NCBI RefSeq assembly: GCF_900129745.1
Contig: NZ_FQWS01000001.1
Coordinates: 1-64,000 of the forward strand
Source of the DNA: Winogradskyella jejuensis
GTDB taxonomy: Bacteria; Bacteroidota; Bacteroidia; Flavobacteriales; Flavobacteriaceae
Direction of reading: 5' to 3'
DNA: 64,000 bases
Of the stretch, positions 27,175 to 37,302 are shown one piece after another; position 1 is the stretch's first letter, and each line of letters begins with the position of its first letter. A model generated the notes under the pieces. The model saw only the letters and a list, made by a program, of their open reading frames with translations. It was not told the DNA's origin and did not search any database. The translations under genes and the position numbers were made by a program.

Positions 27175-28239
27175 TTAACCTCTTCTTCCTCCACCTCTTG
27201 AGCCTCCGCCTCTAGAACCTCCTGAAGATCTTGAGCTACCTCCTGACCTAACGCTTCCAGATGAACGCGAAGAACCTCTAGAAGATGATCTTGTGGTTGT
27301 TCCTCTTGAAGGTCTACTAACATTACCTCTCGAAGGCCGAGTTGTTGTACCACGAGATGGACGTGTCGTTGTTCCTCGTGATGGTCTAGTTACTGTCCCT
27401 CTAGATGGACGCGTCGTTGTACCTCTTGAAGGTCTAGTTACTGTTCCACGAGATGGACGTGTTGTGGTACCTCTCGAAGGTCTAGTTGATAAATTTCTAC
27501 CTACTCTAGTCCTAGAAGAACTGTTTGTATTTCTAATTGAAGATCTTCTAGATAAAGAACTTGTTCCATCTCTTCTAGATAAACTATTTCTACCTGCATA
27601 AGCTAAAGACCTATTATTATAATAGCCTCTTCTACCTCTATTAAAGGCTACATTATTTCTATAGAAGCCGTTATTCCAACCCCAACCAAAGTTGTTCCAA
27701 CCCCAGCCAAAACCTCCATTCCATAACCAAGGGTCATTCCAACCCCAGCCAAAACCAAAGCCTCCCCATCTGTTCCAGCGATTCCAGCCCCAACCCCAGT
27801 TGTTCCAACCCCAACCGAAGCCACCATTCCAGAGCCATGGGTCCCAACCCCAGCCCCAATTATTCCAACCGTTGTCATAATAATTAATAACTACTCTATC
27901 ATTCACTTGTCCCCATCCACCGTAATCTTCAATGATTTCAACTTCTTCACCCTGTGTATTTCCACTAGTATAAGAATCAATATCTGTAAAAACTTCATTG
28001 GATTCTTCTTGTGCTAGTTGTGCATCAGTTACCTGTTCTGCAAAATAATTTGCATAATAATCGTTACTTGTTCTGTTTGTTGCTGCTTGTTCAACATCTA
28101 CTACAACTTCGTCAGAACTATATATACCGTCATTGTCATAACCAACATATTGGTAAGAGCCACATGAAAAAAGCAATAAAATTGCTCCTAATATCATAAA
28201 AGGTCCCATTATTTTTTTGTGTGTAGAAGTAAATCGCAT
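27175..28239 (-). CDS. Low-complexity lipoprotein: Gly/Trp-rich region and 8-residue repeats
   Basis: 354 residues. A lipoprotein signal ends at Cys26 (LLLFSC). Residues about 30-105 are acidic and ordinary. Residues 106-191 are almost only Gly, Trp, Asn and Phe (GWGWNNWGWGW type). Residues 251-316 are eight tandem copies of an eight-residue unit close to T-T-R-P-S-R-G-T, and the tail (319-354) is Arg/Gly/Ser with RGG-like clusters. Charge therefore shifts from acidic to strongly basic along the chain. The protein is likely anchored to the outer membrane. Flavobacterial relatives exist as I recall, without established function. It lies directly upstream of the FadL-type gene. Confidence 0.75.
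   Translation of the reverse strand: MRFTSTHKKIMGPFMILGAILLLFSCGSYQYVGYDNDGIYSSDEVVVDVEQAATNRTSNDYYANYFAEQVTDAQLAQEESNEVFTDIDSYTSGNTQGEEVEIIEDYGGWGQVNDRVVINYYDNGWNNWGWGWDPWLWNGGFGWGWNNWGWGWNRWNRWGGFGFGWGWNDPWLWNGGFGWGWNNFGWGWNNGFYRNNVAFNRGRRGYYNNRSLAYAGRNSLSRRDGTSSLSRRSSIRNTNSSSRTRVGRNLSTRPSRGTTTRPSRGTVTRPSRGTTTRPSRGTVTRPSRGTTTRPSRGTTTRPSRGNVSRPSRGTTTRSSSRGSSRSSGSVRSGGSSRSSGGSRGGGSRGGGRRG
27292..27489. repeat. 24-base tandem repeat, about eight copies, in a lipoprotein gene
   Basis: The DNA encoding residues 251-316 of the low-complexity lipoprotein is a tandem array of 24-base units, each coding for T-(T/V)-R-P-S-R-G-T variants. Copies differ at synonymous positions, so the array is under protein-level constraint or is old. 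Copy number is a likely source of strain variation. Confidence 0.85.
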
Positions 28240-28255
28240 ATCTCTAATGATTTAA

Positions 28256-28286
28256 TTGTTGAACAATACAAAAATAGTTAGTTTTG
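28256..28286 (+). promoter_or_regulatory. proS promoter
   Basis: TTG (28256-28258), a 20-base spacer and TAGTTTTG (28279-28286), 55 bases before the proS start codon. It lies in the divergent gap between the lipoprotein gene and proS. Confidence 0.6.
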
Positions 28287-28340
28287 CTCTACTATTTTTT
28301 CTTTTAACACAAGCACAACATTTGTGCCAAATTACAGATA

Positions 28341-29819
28341 ATGAGCAAAAATCTTACAAAAAGGTCCGAAGATTATTCAAAATGGTATAATGAACTGGTT
28401 GTTAAAGCTGATTTAGCTGAAAACTCAGCAGTTAGAGGCTGTATGGTTATTAAACCCTACGGATACGCTATTTGGGAAAAAATGCAAGCTGAACTGGACC
28501 GAATGTTTAAAGTAACAGGTCATCAAAATGCTTATTTTCCTCTTTTTGTACCAAAAAGTTTATTTGAAGCAGAAGAAAAAAATGCTGAAGGTTTTGCCAA
28601 AGAATGTGCAGTTGTTACCCATTACAGGTTACAAAACGATCCAGACAACGAGGGTAAGCTTAGAGTAGACCCAGAAGCTAAACTAGAAGAAGAGTTGGTA
28701 GTAAGACCAACAAGTGAAGCAATTATATGGAACACCTACAAAGGATGGATTCAAAGTTACAGAGATTTACCAATACTAATTAACCAGTGGGCAAATGTTG
28801 TAAGATGGGAAATGCGTACACGTCTATTTTTAAGAACTGCAGAATTTTTATGGCAAGAAGGTCATACGGCACACGCTACCGAAGCAGAAGCTATTGCAGA
28901 AACTGAGCAAATGAATAGGGTCTATGCAGATTTTGCTGAAAATTTCATGGCTATTCCAGTAATAAAAGGTGTTAAAACAGAAAGCGAACGTTTTGCTGGA
29001 GCTATTGACACCCATTGTATTGAAGCTTTAATGCAAGATGGAAAAGCCTTACAAGCAGGAACATCGCACTTTCTGGGTCAGAATTTTGCAAAAGCATTTG
29101 ATGTAAAGTTTACCAATAAAGAGGGTAAGCAAGATTATGTTTGGGCTACATCTTGGGGTGTATCAACGCGATTAATGGGGGCATTAATAATGACGCATAG
29201 TGATGACCAAGGTTTGGTATTACCTCCAAACTTAGCACCTTTTCAAGTTGTTATTGTTCCTATTTTTAAAAATGAAGAACAATTTGAAGCGATTAAACTA
29301 GTAGTTTCTAAAGTAAAGTCTTGTTTAGAGGCCAAAAATATTAGTGTGAAGTTTGATGATAGAGATACATATAGACCAGGAGCTAAATTTGCACAGCACG
29401 AACTACAAGGTGTCCCGTTACGAATTGCAATTGGACCAAAAGATTTAGAAAACGGAACAGTTGAATTGGCAAGACGCGACACTCTAAGTAAAGAAGTGGT
29501 TTCTATTGAAGGTATTGAGGATAAAATATCTAATTTACTAGAGACTATTCAGAATGATTTATACAATAAAGCACTAACTTTTAGAGAAGAGCATATTACA
29601 GAAGTTGACTCTTTTGAAGATTTCAAAACCGTTCTCGAGACAAAAACAGGATTTATCTCTGCTCACTGGGACGGTACAGAAGAGACTGAAAACAAAATAA
29701 AAGAGCTAACAAAAGCAACAATTAGATGTATCCCTTATGATAGTAAAATAGAGGAAGGACAATGTGTTTATACAGGTAATCCATCTAGACAACGTGTGCT
29801 TTTTGCCAAGGCTTATTAA
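28341..29819 (+). CDS. proS: Proline--tRNA ligase (short, archaeal/eukaryotic-like type)
   Basis: 492 residues. Class II synthetase for tRNA-Pro. It lacks the long editing insertion of E. coli ProS and has the C-terminal zinc-type extension, placing it in the archaeal/eukaryotic-like group common in Bacteroidetes. Motif 2 is seen in [28 protein letters not shown] and the binding region in [17 protein letters not shown]; the anticodon domain includes [15 protein letters not shown]. It ends in KAY as expected for this type, whose C-terminal Tyr is functionally important in relatives. Confidence 0.95.
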   Translation: MSKNLTKRSEDYSKWYNELVVKADLAENSAVRGCMVIKPYGYAIWEKMQAELDRMFKVTGHQNAYFPLFVPKSLFEAEEKNAEGFAKECAVVTHYRLQNDPDNEGKLRVDPEAKLEEELVVRPTSEAIIWNTYKGWIQSYRDLPILINQWANVVRWEMRTRLFLRTAEFLWQEGHTAHATEAEAIAETEQMNRVYADFAENFMAIPVIKGVKTESERFAGAIDTHCIEALMQDGKALQAGTSHFLGQNFAKAFDVKFTNKEGKQDYVWATSWGVSTRLMGALIMTHSDDQGLVLPPNLAPFQVVIVPIFKNEEQFEAIKLVVSKVKSCLEAKNISVKFDDRDTYRPGAKFAQHELQGVPLRIAIGPKDLENGTVELARRDTLSKEVVSIEGIEDKISNLLETIQNDLYNKALTFREEHITEVDSFEDFKTVLETKTGFISAHWDGTEETENKIKELTKATIRCIPYDSKIEEGQCVYTGNPSRQRVLFAKAY

Positions 29820-29846
29820 TTTTTTTTAAAAAATTTTAGTTAAGTG

Positions 29847-29876
29847 TTGCAACATTTAAAAATAGTTGTATTTTTG
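29847..29876 (+). promoter_or_regulatory. tRNA-Glu/rpsT promoter
   Basis: TTG (29847-29849), a 19-base spacer and TATTTTTG (29869-29876): a consensus Bacteroidetes promoter 87 bases before tRNA-Glu. The tRNA and rpsT probably share one transcript. Confidence 0.7.
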
Positions 29877-29962
29877 CATCCGCAATGGAAACATTGTTGT
29901 TCATTTAAATTTTAAATTGATTAGAAATCGAGTTGAACGATTGCTAATTCAAGTAAATAAAT

Positions 29963-30034
29963 GGCCCGTTCGTCTATCGGCTAGGACGCCAGGTTTTCAT
30001 CCTGGTAAGAGGGGTTCGATTCCCCTACGGGCTA
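29963..30034 (+). tRNA. tRNA-Glu (UUC)
   Basis: 72 bases; acceptor GGCCCGT/ACGGGCT with a first G-U pair, anticodon arm CCAGG/CCTGG around loop TTTTCAT giving anticodon TTC, T-arm AGGGG/CCCCT, discriminator A. CCA is not encoded. It is 26 bases before rpsT. Confidence 0.96.
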
Positions 30035-30060
30035 CAATTTTTTAATAATAACAAAGAAAC

Positions 30061-30312
30061 ATGGCAAATCATAAGTCAGCATTAAAAAGAATTAGAAGTA
30101 ACGAAAAGAGACGCGTTCTGAATAGATACCAGCATAAAACGACTCGTAACGCTATAAAGAAGTTACGCGAGTTAACGGACGCTAAAGAAGCTCAGACTAT
30201 GTTACCTTCTGTAGTGAGTATGATTGACAAACTTGCAAAAAAGAATGTTATACACTCTAACAAAGCGGGTAATTTAAAATCTCAATTGACTAAGCACGTT
30301 GCTGCATTATAG
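30061..30312 (+). CDS. rpsT: 30S ribosomal protein S20
   Basis: 83 residues, starting [36 protein letters not shown], the S20 signature; binds 16S rRNA. Ends in [14 protein letters not shown] sequence. It follows tRNA-Glu by 26 bases and is closed by a strong terminator. Confidence 0.96.
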   Translation: MANHKSALKRIRSNEKRRVLNRYQHKTTRNAIKKLRELTDAKEAQTMLPSVVSMIDKLAKKNVIHSNKAGNLKSQLTKHVAAL

Positions 30313-30337
30313 TAAGTTATTATACAACAATACTTTT

Positions 30338-30366
30338 AAAGCCTTTCATTTCTGAAAGGCTTTTTT
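30338..30366 (+). terminator. rpsT terminator
   Basis: AAAGCCTTTCA (30338-30348) pairs with TGAAAGGCTTT (30353-30363) and is followed by a T run. Confidence 0.88.
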
Positions 30367-30424
30367 ATTTGAATAAAATTGAAATACATACGAAGATGAA
30401 GAGTTTATATTATTTCTCTTCAAC

Positions 30425-30458
30425 AAAAAAGGCTTTGATTTTCATCAAAGCCTTTTTT
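30425..30458 (-). terminator. Aconitase gene terminator
   Basis: AAAAAGGCTTTGAT (30426-30439) pairs with ATCAAAGCCTTTTT (30444-30457) across a 4-base loop; a T run follows on both strands. It lies 19 bases after the aconitase stop. Confidence 0.85.
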
Positions 30459-30476
30459 GTTCTATAATATATATTA

Positions 30477-32744
30477 TTAAGCGTTTTGCTTCTTAATTAA
30501 ATTAAGTGCAGAGCCTTCTTTATACCACTCAATCTGAGCATCATTATACGTATGATTCAAAGCAATTACGTCTTTACTACCATCGGCATGAACGACTTCA
30601 ACATTAAGTTGTTTATCTGGAGCAAACTCATTTAAATCTAAAAAGTTGAATGTATCATCTTCTTGAATTAAATCATAATCCGCTTCATTAGCGAATGTTA
30701 ATCCTAACATCCCTTGCTTTTTAAGGTTGGTTTCGTGAATACGAGCAAAAGACTTTACAATTACAGCTGCAACACCTAAATGACGTGGTTGCATCGCTGC
30801 ATGCTCTCTTGAAGAACCTTCACCATAATTATGGTCACCCACAACTACAGACCAAACACCAGCTTTTTTGTATTTGCGTTGAGTATCTGGTACTCCACCA
30901 TACTCACCTGTTAATTGGCTCTTTACAAAGTTAGTCTTCTTATTAAATGCGTTTACAGCACCAATGAGCGTATTGTTAGCAATGTTATCTAAATGCCCTC
31001 TAAAACGCAACCATGGTCCAGCCATTGAAATATGGTCAGTTGTACATTTTCCGAAAGCTTTAATTAATAGTTTAGCTCCAGTTATTGTATCTCCAATTGG
31101 CGTAAAAGGTGTTAGTAACTGTAAGCGTTCAGATGTTTCGTTAACAGTTACCTCTACTCCACTACCATCTGCAACAGGCTCCAAATAACCGTTATCTTTT
31201 ACATCGAAACCTTTTGGTGGTAATTCCCATCCTGTTGGCTCATCAAACATAACTTCTTCACCATTTTCATTGATTAACTTATCCGTTAAAGGATTAAAGT
31301 CTAAACGACCTGCAACAGCAATTGCAGCTGTTAATTCAGGAGAAGCAACAAAGGCATGTGTGTTTGGATTTCCATCGGCACGCTTTGCAAAGTTTCTATT
31401 AAATGAATGCACTATACTATTCTTAGGCGCATTTTTAGGGTCACTATATCTTGCCCATTGTCCAATACATGGGCCACAAGCATTGGTGAATATCTTAGCA
31501 TCTAAGTTTTCGAAGATTCCTAGGATACCGTCACGCTCAGCTGTGTAACGTACTTGCTCAGAACCAGGATTGATACCTAGTTCCGCTTTCATTTTTAAAC
31601 CTTTATCAATAGCTTGTTGTGCAATTGACGATGCTCTTGATAAATCCTCGTAAGAAGAGTTTGTACAAGACCCTATTAAACCCCATTCGACTTGTAATGG
31701 CCACTCATTGGCAGTAGCCTTTTCAGTCATCTCTTTACCAACATTTGTTGATAAATCCGGAGTAAAAGGCCCGTTTAATAATGGTCCAAGTTCTGAAAGA
31801 TTGATTTCTATAACTTGGTCAAAATATTGTTCTGGATTTGAATACACTTCTGCGTCCGCCGTTAGATAATCCTTAATCTCATTTGCAGCGTCAGCCACAT
31901 CTGCTCTATCAGTAGCGCGTAAATAACGCTCCATAGATTCATCGTAACCAAAAGTCGATGTAGTTGCACCTATTTCAGCACCCATGTTACAAATAGTACC
32001 TTTTCCTGTACAAGACATGGCCGTTGCTCCAGGGCCAAAATATTCTACAATAGCACCTGTTCCACCTTTTACAGTAAGAATTTCGGCAACTTTTAAAATT
32101 ACATCTTTTGGTGCTGTCCAACCCGAAAGTTTTCCTGTTAACTTAACCCCAATTAATTTTGGAAATTTAAGCTCCCAAGCCATACCAGCCATTACATCAA
32201 CAGCATCAGCTCCACCAACACCGATAGCTACCATTCCTAATCCACCTGCATTTACAGTATGAGAATCTGTTCCTATCATCATTCCGCCAGGGAAAGCATA
32301 ATTTTCTAAAACAACTTGGTGAATTATACCAGCTCCAGGTTTCCAGAAACCAATACCATATTTATTAGATACTGATTCTAAGAAATTAAAAACCTCGCTA
32401 CTCGTGCTATTTGCATTTTTTAAATCTGCAGCTGCACCATCTTTTGCTTGGATTAAGTGGTCACAGTGTACAGTAGTTGGCACTGCGACTTTAGGCTTTC
32501 CTGCTTGCATAAATTGAAGCAATGCCATTTGAGCTGTTGCATCTTGACAAGCTACGCGGTCTGGGGCGAAATCTACATAATCTTTACCACGAGTAAACGC
32601 AGTCGTTGGTTTCCCGTCCCACAAATGTGAGTACAATATTTTTTCTGAAAGGGTTAGTGGTTTACCAACAATATCTCTAGCAGCATCTACTCGCTCAGTC
32701 ATATTGGCATAAACCTTTTTAATCATATCAATGTCAAAAGCCAT
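30477..32744 (-). CDS. Aconitate hydratase
   Basis: 755 residues. Isomerises citrate to isocitrate in the TCA cycle using a [4Fe-4S] cluster. Cluster cysteines are visible in [17 protein letters not shown] and [14 protein letters not shown]. Other conserved parts are [39 protein letters not shown] and the swivel-domain sequence [22 protein letters not shown]. The length and lack of an N-terminal HEAT-like domain make it resemble the mitochondrial-type aconitase, not E. coli AcnB. Confidence 0.95.
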   Translation of the reverse strand: MAFDIDMIKKVYANMTERVDAARDIVGKPLTLSEKILYSHLWDGKPTTAFTRGKDYVDFAPDRVACQDATAQMALLQFMQAGKPKVAVPTTVHCDHLIQAKDGAAADLKNANSTSSEVFNFLESVSNKYGIGFWKPGAGIIHQVVLENYAFPGGMMIGTDSHTVNAGGLGMVAIGVGGADAVDVMAGMAWELKFPKLIGVKLTGKLSGWTAPKDVILKVAEILTVKGGTGAIVEYFGPGATAMSCTGKGTICNMGAEIGATTSTFGYDESMERYLRATDRADVADAANEIKDYLTADAEVYSNPEQYFDQVIEINLSELGPLLNGPFTPDLSTNVGKEMTEKATANEWPLQVEWGLIGSCTNSSYEDLSRASSIAQQAIDKGLKMKAELGINPGSEQVRYTAERDGILGIFENLDAKIFTNACGPCIGQWARYSDPKNAPKNSIVHSFNRNFAKRADGNPNTHAFVASPELTAAIAVAGRLDFNPLTDKLINENGEEVMFDEPTGWELPPKGFDVKDNGYLEPVADGSGVEVTVNETSERLQLLTPFTPIGDTITGAKLLIKAFGKCTTDHISMAGPWLRFRGHLDNIANNTLIGAVNAFNKKTNFVKSQLTGEYGGVPDTQRKYKKAGVWSVVVGDHNYGEGSSREHAAMQPRHLGVAAVIVKSFARIHETNLKKQGMLGLTFANEADYDLIQEDDTFNFLDLNEFAPDKQLNVEVVHADGSKDVIALNHTYNDAQIEWYKEGSALNLIKKQNA

Positions 32745-32959
32745 ATAGTATATTTAAAGGTTGATAATTTATTTTTAGCAGCACAAAATTACGAATTTTA
32801 CTGCGTTTTTAAAAGTATGTAATAGAATTGAATAATCTTTAAATATAATTCATTAAAACCTTGTAATTACATGTATAAAATGAATATATACTAAAATTAA
32901 AGCTAATAATTTAATGAGTTAACAATTAATGACTTCTATAATTTCAAACGATTTCGTAA

Positions 32960-34054
32960 TTACCTCGGGACTATTCGGCTTCTAAGTCTTAAAAACGGAA
33001 TTTCGACACAACGGTACAATACTTCTGAAAGGATAATTGATATAGATAAGTATAGCAATAATGCTAAAATTGAAGGCTCAAAAAAATGCTCAATAGTCAA
33101 TAGCACCAAAGAATAATTTACTAAATAAATTGAGTACGAACGTTTACTTATATAAGTCACTAGTTTTATTACTCTTCTTCTAGCTTTCAATTCTAAAAAG
33201 AACGGAAAGACTAAAGCAATACTTGAACTAATTAGTGGTAAATAACAGAGGGAATAAAACCATTTATAGTCTTGTGGCATCACATTGAACAAAACAATAA
33301 TTAAATGTAACAGAACAAATAAAAACAGCCCAAATAGAAATAATAATTTTCGCTTTGACTCAAAAAATGAGTATTTTGAAACTAGATAGACCATTATAAA
33401 TCCATAATAAATGGCATCTAATCGATATAAAACTACCTTTCTGAATTGAGAACTCCATTCTTTATACGTGTCAATTTCAGCATTAAAATAGAATTGAATT
33501 TTGAAAAAGAACAAAACTATAATTACAGAAAGTGTGGCATAAAAAAATACTTTAGTTGCTTTAATCCTCTTAAAAAAGAGCAATAAACTATAAATGACGA
33601 AAGGTAAAATAAGATAAGCATACTCCTCAATAGACAAACTCCAAGCTTCTGTGAAAAAGTCAGGATGTGGACTCAAGAAATTTTGAAGAAACGGAAAATA
33701 AAGCCAAACTTCATCTAATAGACTTTTACCTAAAAATAGTATTAATAATAAATTCAAACTTAGGACTACAAAATAATTAGGTAGTGTTCTTAGCCAACGA
33801 CGTTTCCAAAAATGAAATAAATCTTTAAATCTTATTTTGTTAGACTTTAAGTGCTTTAACAAAATACCTCCAATAAGATAACCACTAAGTACAAAGAAAA
33901 TATCTACACCTGTAGCTCCCAATAAACGAATACCATCAGTAATTATAGAATTAAATTCTGGAAGAATAAATGTGCAATGGGATAGCACCACCAATATTAT
34001 AGCAGATGCTCTAATACAATCTAAACCAAAATTTCTATTGGGGTGATTCCACAT
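32960..34054 (-). CDS. Acyltransferase 3 family membrane protein (OafA/YrhL type)
   Basis: 364 residues with about ten hydrophobic helices. The start GLDCIRASAIILVVLSHC contains the family's R-A and catalytic-type His in the first helix, and GVDIFFVLSGYLIGGIL follows. LSIEEYAYLILPFVIYSL matches the W-S-L-x-x-E-x-x-x motif. Enzymes of this family acetylate or otherwise acylate surface sugars (O-antigen, exopolysaccharide, peptidoglycan); the acceptor here is unknown. No glycan gene cluster surrounds it. It stands alone between the aconitase and moxR genes. Confidence 0.85.
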   Translation of the reverse strand: MWNHPNRNFGLDCIRASAIILVVLSHCTFILPEFNSIITDGIRLLGATGVDIFFVLSGYLIGGILLKHLKSNKIRFKDLFHFWKRRWLRTLPNYFVVLSLNLLLILFLGKSLLDEVWLYFPFLQNFLSPHPDFFTEAWSLSIEEYAYLILPFVIYSLLLFFKRIKATKVFFYATLSVIIVLFFFKIQFYFNAEIDTYKEWSSQFRKVVLYRLDAIYYGFIMVYLVSKYSFFESKRKLLFLFGLFLFVLLHLIIVLFNVMPQDYKWFYSLCYLPLISSSIALVFPFFLELKARRRVIKLVTYISKRSYSIYLVNYSLVLLTIEHFFEPSILALLLYLSISIILSEVLYRCVEIPFLRLRSRIVPR

Positions 34055-34084
34055 AGTACAAATGTAATACTATGCTTTTATAAA

Positions 34085-35038
34085 CTAGAATAAGCTTTTT
34101 ATTACTGTTTCATCAGTAATTCCTTCGGCTTCTGCTTTGTAATTTCTAATAATTCTATGTCTAAGAATGGACGTAGCTACAGCTTGGATATCTTCTGCAT
34201 CTGGAGAAAATTTACCTTTGGTCGCAGCGTAGGTTTTTGCTGCCAAGACTAAATTTTGAGATGCTCTCGGTCCTGCACCCCAATCTATATATTCTTTTAC
34301 CAAATCAGCAGCCGCTTCACTATTTGGCCTGGTTTTACCAACCATAGTTACAGCATATTCTATAACATTATCAGCAACAGGAATACGTCTTATTACATTC
34401 TGAAAATCTATGATTTCCTGAGCTGTAAATAATGGATTTACAGTTTTTGTGATATCTGTAGTAGTGGCCTTAACAACCTCAACTTCCTCTTTAAAGGAAG
34501 GATATTCTAAATTAATAGCAAACATGAAACGGTCTAGTTGAGCTTCTGGCAAAGGATAAGTTCCTTCTTGTTCAATTGGGTTTTGTGTTGCTAAAACAAA
34601 ATAAGGTAATGCTAATTTATACTGATGCCCCGCTACAGTAACTGCACGCTCTTGCATGGCTTCAAGTAAAGCTGCTTGGGTTTTTGGAGGCGTTCTGTTA
34701 ATCTCATCTGCCAAAATAATATTGGCAAATATCGGTCCTTTTACAAACTTAAATCTACGGTCCTCGTCTAGGATTTCACTACCTAATATATCACTAGGCA
34801 TTAAGTCTGGTGTAAACTGAATACGCTTAAAATCTAAACCTAAGGCCTGGGCTATGGTATTCACCATTAAAGTTTTTGCCAAACCAGGAACACCGATTAA
34901 TAGAGAATGTCCTCCAGAAAATATTGAGATTAGTATTTGGTCTACTACATCTTCTTGTCCTACGATAACTTTTGCAATTTCTTCTTTAAGTCCTTTGTAC
35001 TTTTTTACAAAGCTTTCGATAGCTGTTACGTCTGACAT
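34085..35038 (-). CDS. MoxR-type AAA+ ATPase
   Basis: 317 residues with Walker A-like HSLLIGVPGLAKTLMVNTIA, Walker B in NIILADEINRTPPKTQAALLEAMQE and sensor 1 in FVLATQNPIEQEGTYPLPEAQLDRF. MoxR ATPases act as chaperones for metal-cofactor enzymes or with von Willebrand factor A proteins and DUF58 proteins. The usual partners are not seen downstream; the gene instead follows the surA-type gene by 4 bases, an arrangement I recall in other flavobacteria. Confidence 0.92.
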   Translation of the reverse strand: MSDVTAIESFVKKYKGLKEEIAKVIVGQEDVVDQILISIFSGGHSLLIGVPGLAKTLMVNTIAQALGLDFKRIQFTPDLMPSDILGSEILDEDRRFKFVKGPIFANIILADEINRTPPKTQAALLEAMQERAVTVAGHQYKLALPYFVLATQNPIEQEGTYPLPEAQLDRFMFAINLEYPSFKEEVEVVKATTTDITKTVNPLFTAQEIIDFQNVIRRIPVADNVIEYAVTMVGKTRPNSEAAADLVKEYIDWGAGPRASQNLVLAAKTYAATKGKFSPDAEDIQAVATSILRHRIIRNYKAEAEGITDETVIKSLF

Positions 35039-35042
35039 ATAT

Positions 35043-36485
35043 TTATTTATTTTTTAGCCAATTTCCACTAAACTCACAATCTCTATATTCTCCGTTAATT
35101 TTTATGTAAGTAGACTCTATTGTCTCTTTTTGCCATTTACCAATAGCATCAAAATGCTTATCCTGAAGTGCTAATCGCTTAATCTTTAAATAATCTCTAG
35201 AGAAATCAGCTTCGTGCTCATTAATGCGATTTGTAACCATCATGATTTTAAACTTAATAGGATTCTCTCTATCACCATCTTGAATAATCTCACTTACTTC
35301 TCCATCCTTTAAAGCTTGAACTTGCCCATAAATATCTGGATCCATCTTAGTTAGTTCAAAATTGAAATCTTGAGTGACAGGGTTAATCATTTGTCCACCT
35401 TCAAATTTAGTTTCTTTTTCATCGCTAAACTCTCTTGCCGCGTCTGCAAAGGATATGGAACCATCCAAGATTTTTGCTCTTACATCTTCAATTTTTTTCT
35501 GAGCTTCCTCTATAGCATCTGGGGTGATTTCTGGACGAATTAATATGTGTCTAACATCATACTCCTGACCTCTAATTTTTTCTAAAAGAATAATATGATA
35601 ACCGTAAGGCGACTCAAAAGGCTCTGAAATTTCCCCTTCTTGTAATGAAAAAGCGACATCTCTAAATTCTTTTACCATTCTTGGACGCTTTCTATTCAAT
35701 GTATACAGACCTCCGGTAGATTTAGACCCTGTATCTTCTGTAAAAAACAAAACCTTAGTAGTAAAACTAGCACCATTCTCTTCTACATCCTTTTTAAATC
35801 CCTTAAGTCTGTCAATGGCTTTTTGTTTAGATGCCTCTGTAACTTCTGGAATAACTACAATATTTGAGATTTGTAATTCTGTACCAAAGGTTGGTAGACC
35901 ATCTTCCTTTAAATCGTTGTAGAATTGACGGACTTCTTCTGGTGTAATTTCTACTTCTTTTATGACTTTATCTCTCATTTGAGAAGCAAGCGATTGATTT
36001 TTATTTATTTCATAAATTTCTTCGCGAAGGGCATCCTCAGAATCCTTTTTATAAAATTCTAGCATACGGTCCATTGAGCCACCAAACTCTCCTAAAATCC
36101 CTTGAATTTGCTGGTCTATTTGAGAGCGTATTTGTAGTTCATTAACAACTATACTGTCTTGTATAGCTTGATGTGCATATAATTTTTCTTCAAGAATACT
36201 TCCAAAAAGTTCACATCTAGTAATGTTGCCTAAATCTCCTCCTGCAGCTTTTATTTGAGCTGTTCTTCGGTCAACATCAGAATCTAAAACAATAAAATCT
36301 CCTACAACTGCTGCAACGCCGTCTGCTTTAATACGTCCGCTTGTGTCTTTTACTCTTAATACGTCTGCCTTACGTTCTTCATCTTTAATAATCTCTTGTG
36401 AAAAACCAAGAGTCATAATTGCAGTAAAAATGACTGATAGTGTAAGTTTATTTATAAATTTCGAATTGTTTTGTTTTAATAGCAT
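35043..36485 (-). CDS. SurA-type periplasmic peptidyl-prolyl isomerase
   Basis: About 480 residues from the ATG at 36485; an ATG 15 bases upstream is an alternative. A signal peptide (LTLSVIFTAIMTLGFSQ) precedes a SurA N-terminal chaperone domain (AAVVGDFIVLDSDVDRRTAQIK) and two parvulin regions, the better one near QEGEISEPFESPYGYHIILLEKIRGQEYDVRHILIRPE. It should assist outer-membrane protein folding. The start overlaps the preceding gene by 38 bases, showing operon structure. Confidence 0.88.
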   Translation of the reverse strand: MLLKQNNSKFINKLTLSVIFTAIMTLGFSQEIIKDEERKADVLRVKDTSGRIKADGVAAVVGDFIVLDSDVDRRTAQIKAAGGDLGNITRCELFGSILEEKLYAHQAIQDSIVVNELQIRSQIDQQIQGILGEFGGSMDRMLEFYKKDSEDALREEIYEINKNQSLASQMRDKVIKEVEITPEEVRQFYNDLKEDGLPTFGTELQISNIVVIPEVTEASKQKAIDRLKGFKKDVEENGASFTTKVLFFTEDTGSKSTGGLYTLNRKRPRMVKEFRDVAFSLQEGEISEPFESPYGYHIILLEKIRGQEYDVRHILIRPEITPDAIEEAQKKIEDVRAKILDGSISFADAAREFSDEKETKFEGGQMINPVTQDFNFELTKMDPDIYGQVQALKDGEVSEIIQDGDRENPIKFKIMMVTNRINEHEADFSRDYLKIKRLALQDKHFDAIGKWQKETIESTYIKINGEYRDCEFSGNWLKNK

Positions 36486-37302
36486 CTTTTGTAATTTCAT
36501 TTTCTATCTCCTTGATGAGCTCTAGCTTACGCTTGTTAACAATGATTTGTTTTACCGTAGGTTTTACGTAATCTAGAGGCGCATAATCGTTGCGCAAAAG
36601 TACATCTTTAATTTGAATCAAATATAGGTTTAATGAGTCTTTGAGCTGTATAAAATTAGATTTTTTTAACAGTTGATTTTTATTGGATTGATTTGCAACT
36701 GGAATCTTCTCTAAAACCTGTGATGCGCGCACCCAAACAGAATCGTTCAAAGTATATGATTTAAACTGAACAGCAATAGAATCTAAGTAGATTTTATCTT
36801 CATTATCAAAGGCTCTAAACTTAGATTTTATATCTTCTAAATTTATTGCATTTTGAGGTAAGCTTAAATAGCGAAACTTCAACAGCTCATCATTCAACTT
36901 GAAGGATTCTTTATTGGTTTCGTATACCTTTAAAGCCTCCTCATCTGTAATCGAAGTATCAATGGAACGTTTGACTAAGGCTTCTAAATACGCTTTTGTG
37001 TATAAATCTGTTTCGTATTGCTTTATGAGACTATTGTAATTTTCTTGTTGGGTATCTGGCAAATTGAGTTTTGCTTTTTCTAATAAAAGGATACGACTCG
37101 CCCAATCATTTATATAACCATTTGCAAGTAATGTACTATCCGATTTTGATGCGCCTTCAGGAATTATTTTCTGAATATCCTCTTTGTAAAGGTAGACGTC
37201 ATTAACTCTAGCTACTGCGTTTTTATCTGGGTCAGCACTAAACCTATCACAGCTATATAGCGCAACAAAAACAAATACTATCTTAAGAAATTTAGACTTC
37301 AA
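36448..37302 (-). CDS. SurA-like lipoprotein without a clear isomerase domain
   Basis: 284 residues with a lipoprotein signal (KIVFVFVALYSC). The N-terminal part NAVARVNDVYLYKEDIQKIIPEG resembles a SurA/trigger-factor-type chaperone arm; helical content is high. I do not see the conserved parvulin active-site sequence, so it may be a chaperone-only relative. It sits between two larger SurA-type genes with which it overlaps or abuts, implying a joint function in envelope protein folding. Confidence 0.7.
   Translation of the reverse strand: MKSKFLKIVFVFVALYSCDRFSADPDKNAVARVNDVYLYKEDIQKIIPEGASKSDSTLLANGYINDWASRILLLEKAKLNLPDTQQENYNSLIKQYETDLYTKAYLEALVKRSIDTSITDEEALKVYETNKESFKLNDELLKFRYLSLPQNAINLEDIKSKFRAFDNEDKIYLDSIAVQFKSYTLNDSVWVRASQVLEKIPVANQSNKNQLLKKSNFIQLKDSLNLYLIQIKDVLLRNDYAPLDYVKPTVKQIIVNKRKLELIKEIENEITKDAIKTKQFEIYK

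Noticed and set aside
27292..27489. Possible CRISPR array from the 24-base tandem repeat
   Set aside because: Units are contiguous without spacers and encode in-frame protein repeats; no cas genes are near.
27293..27601. 102-residue plus-strand frame made of VVPLEGLLTLPLEGR-type repeats
   Set aside because: It is the reverse-strand shadow of the octapeptide repeats of the lipoprotein gene on the minus strand; a repeat on one strand gives a repeat on the other.
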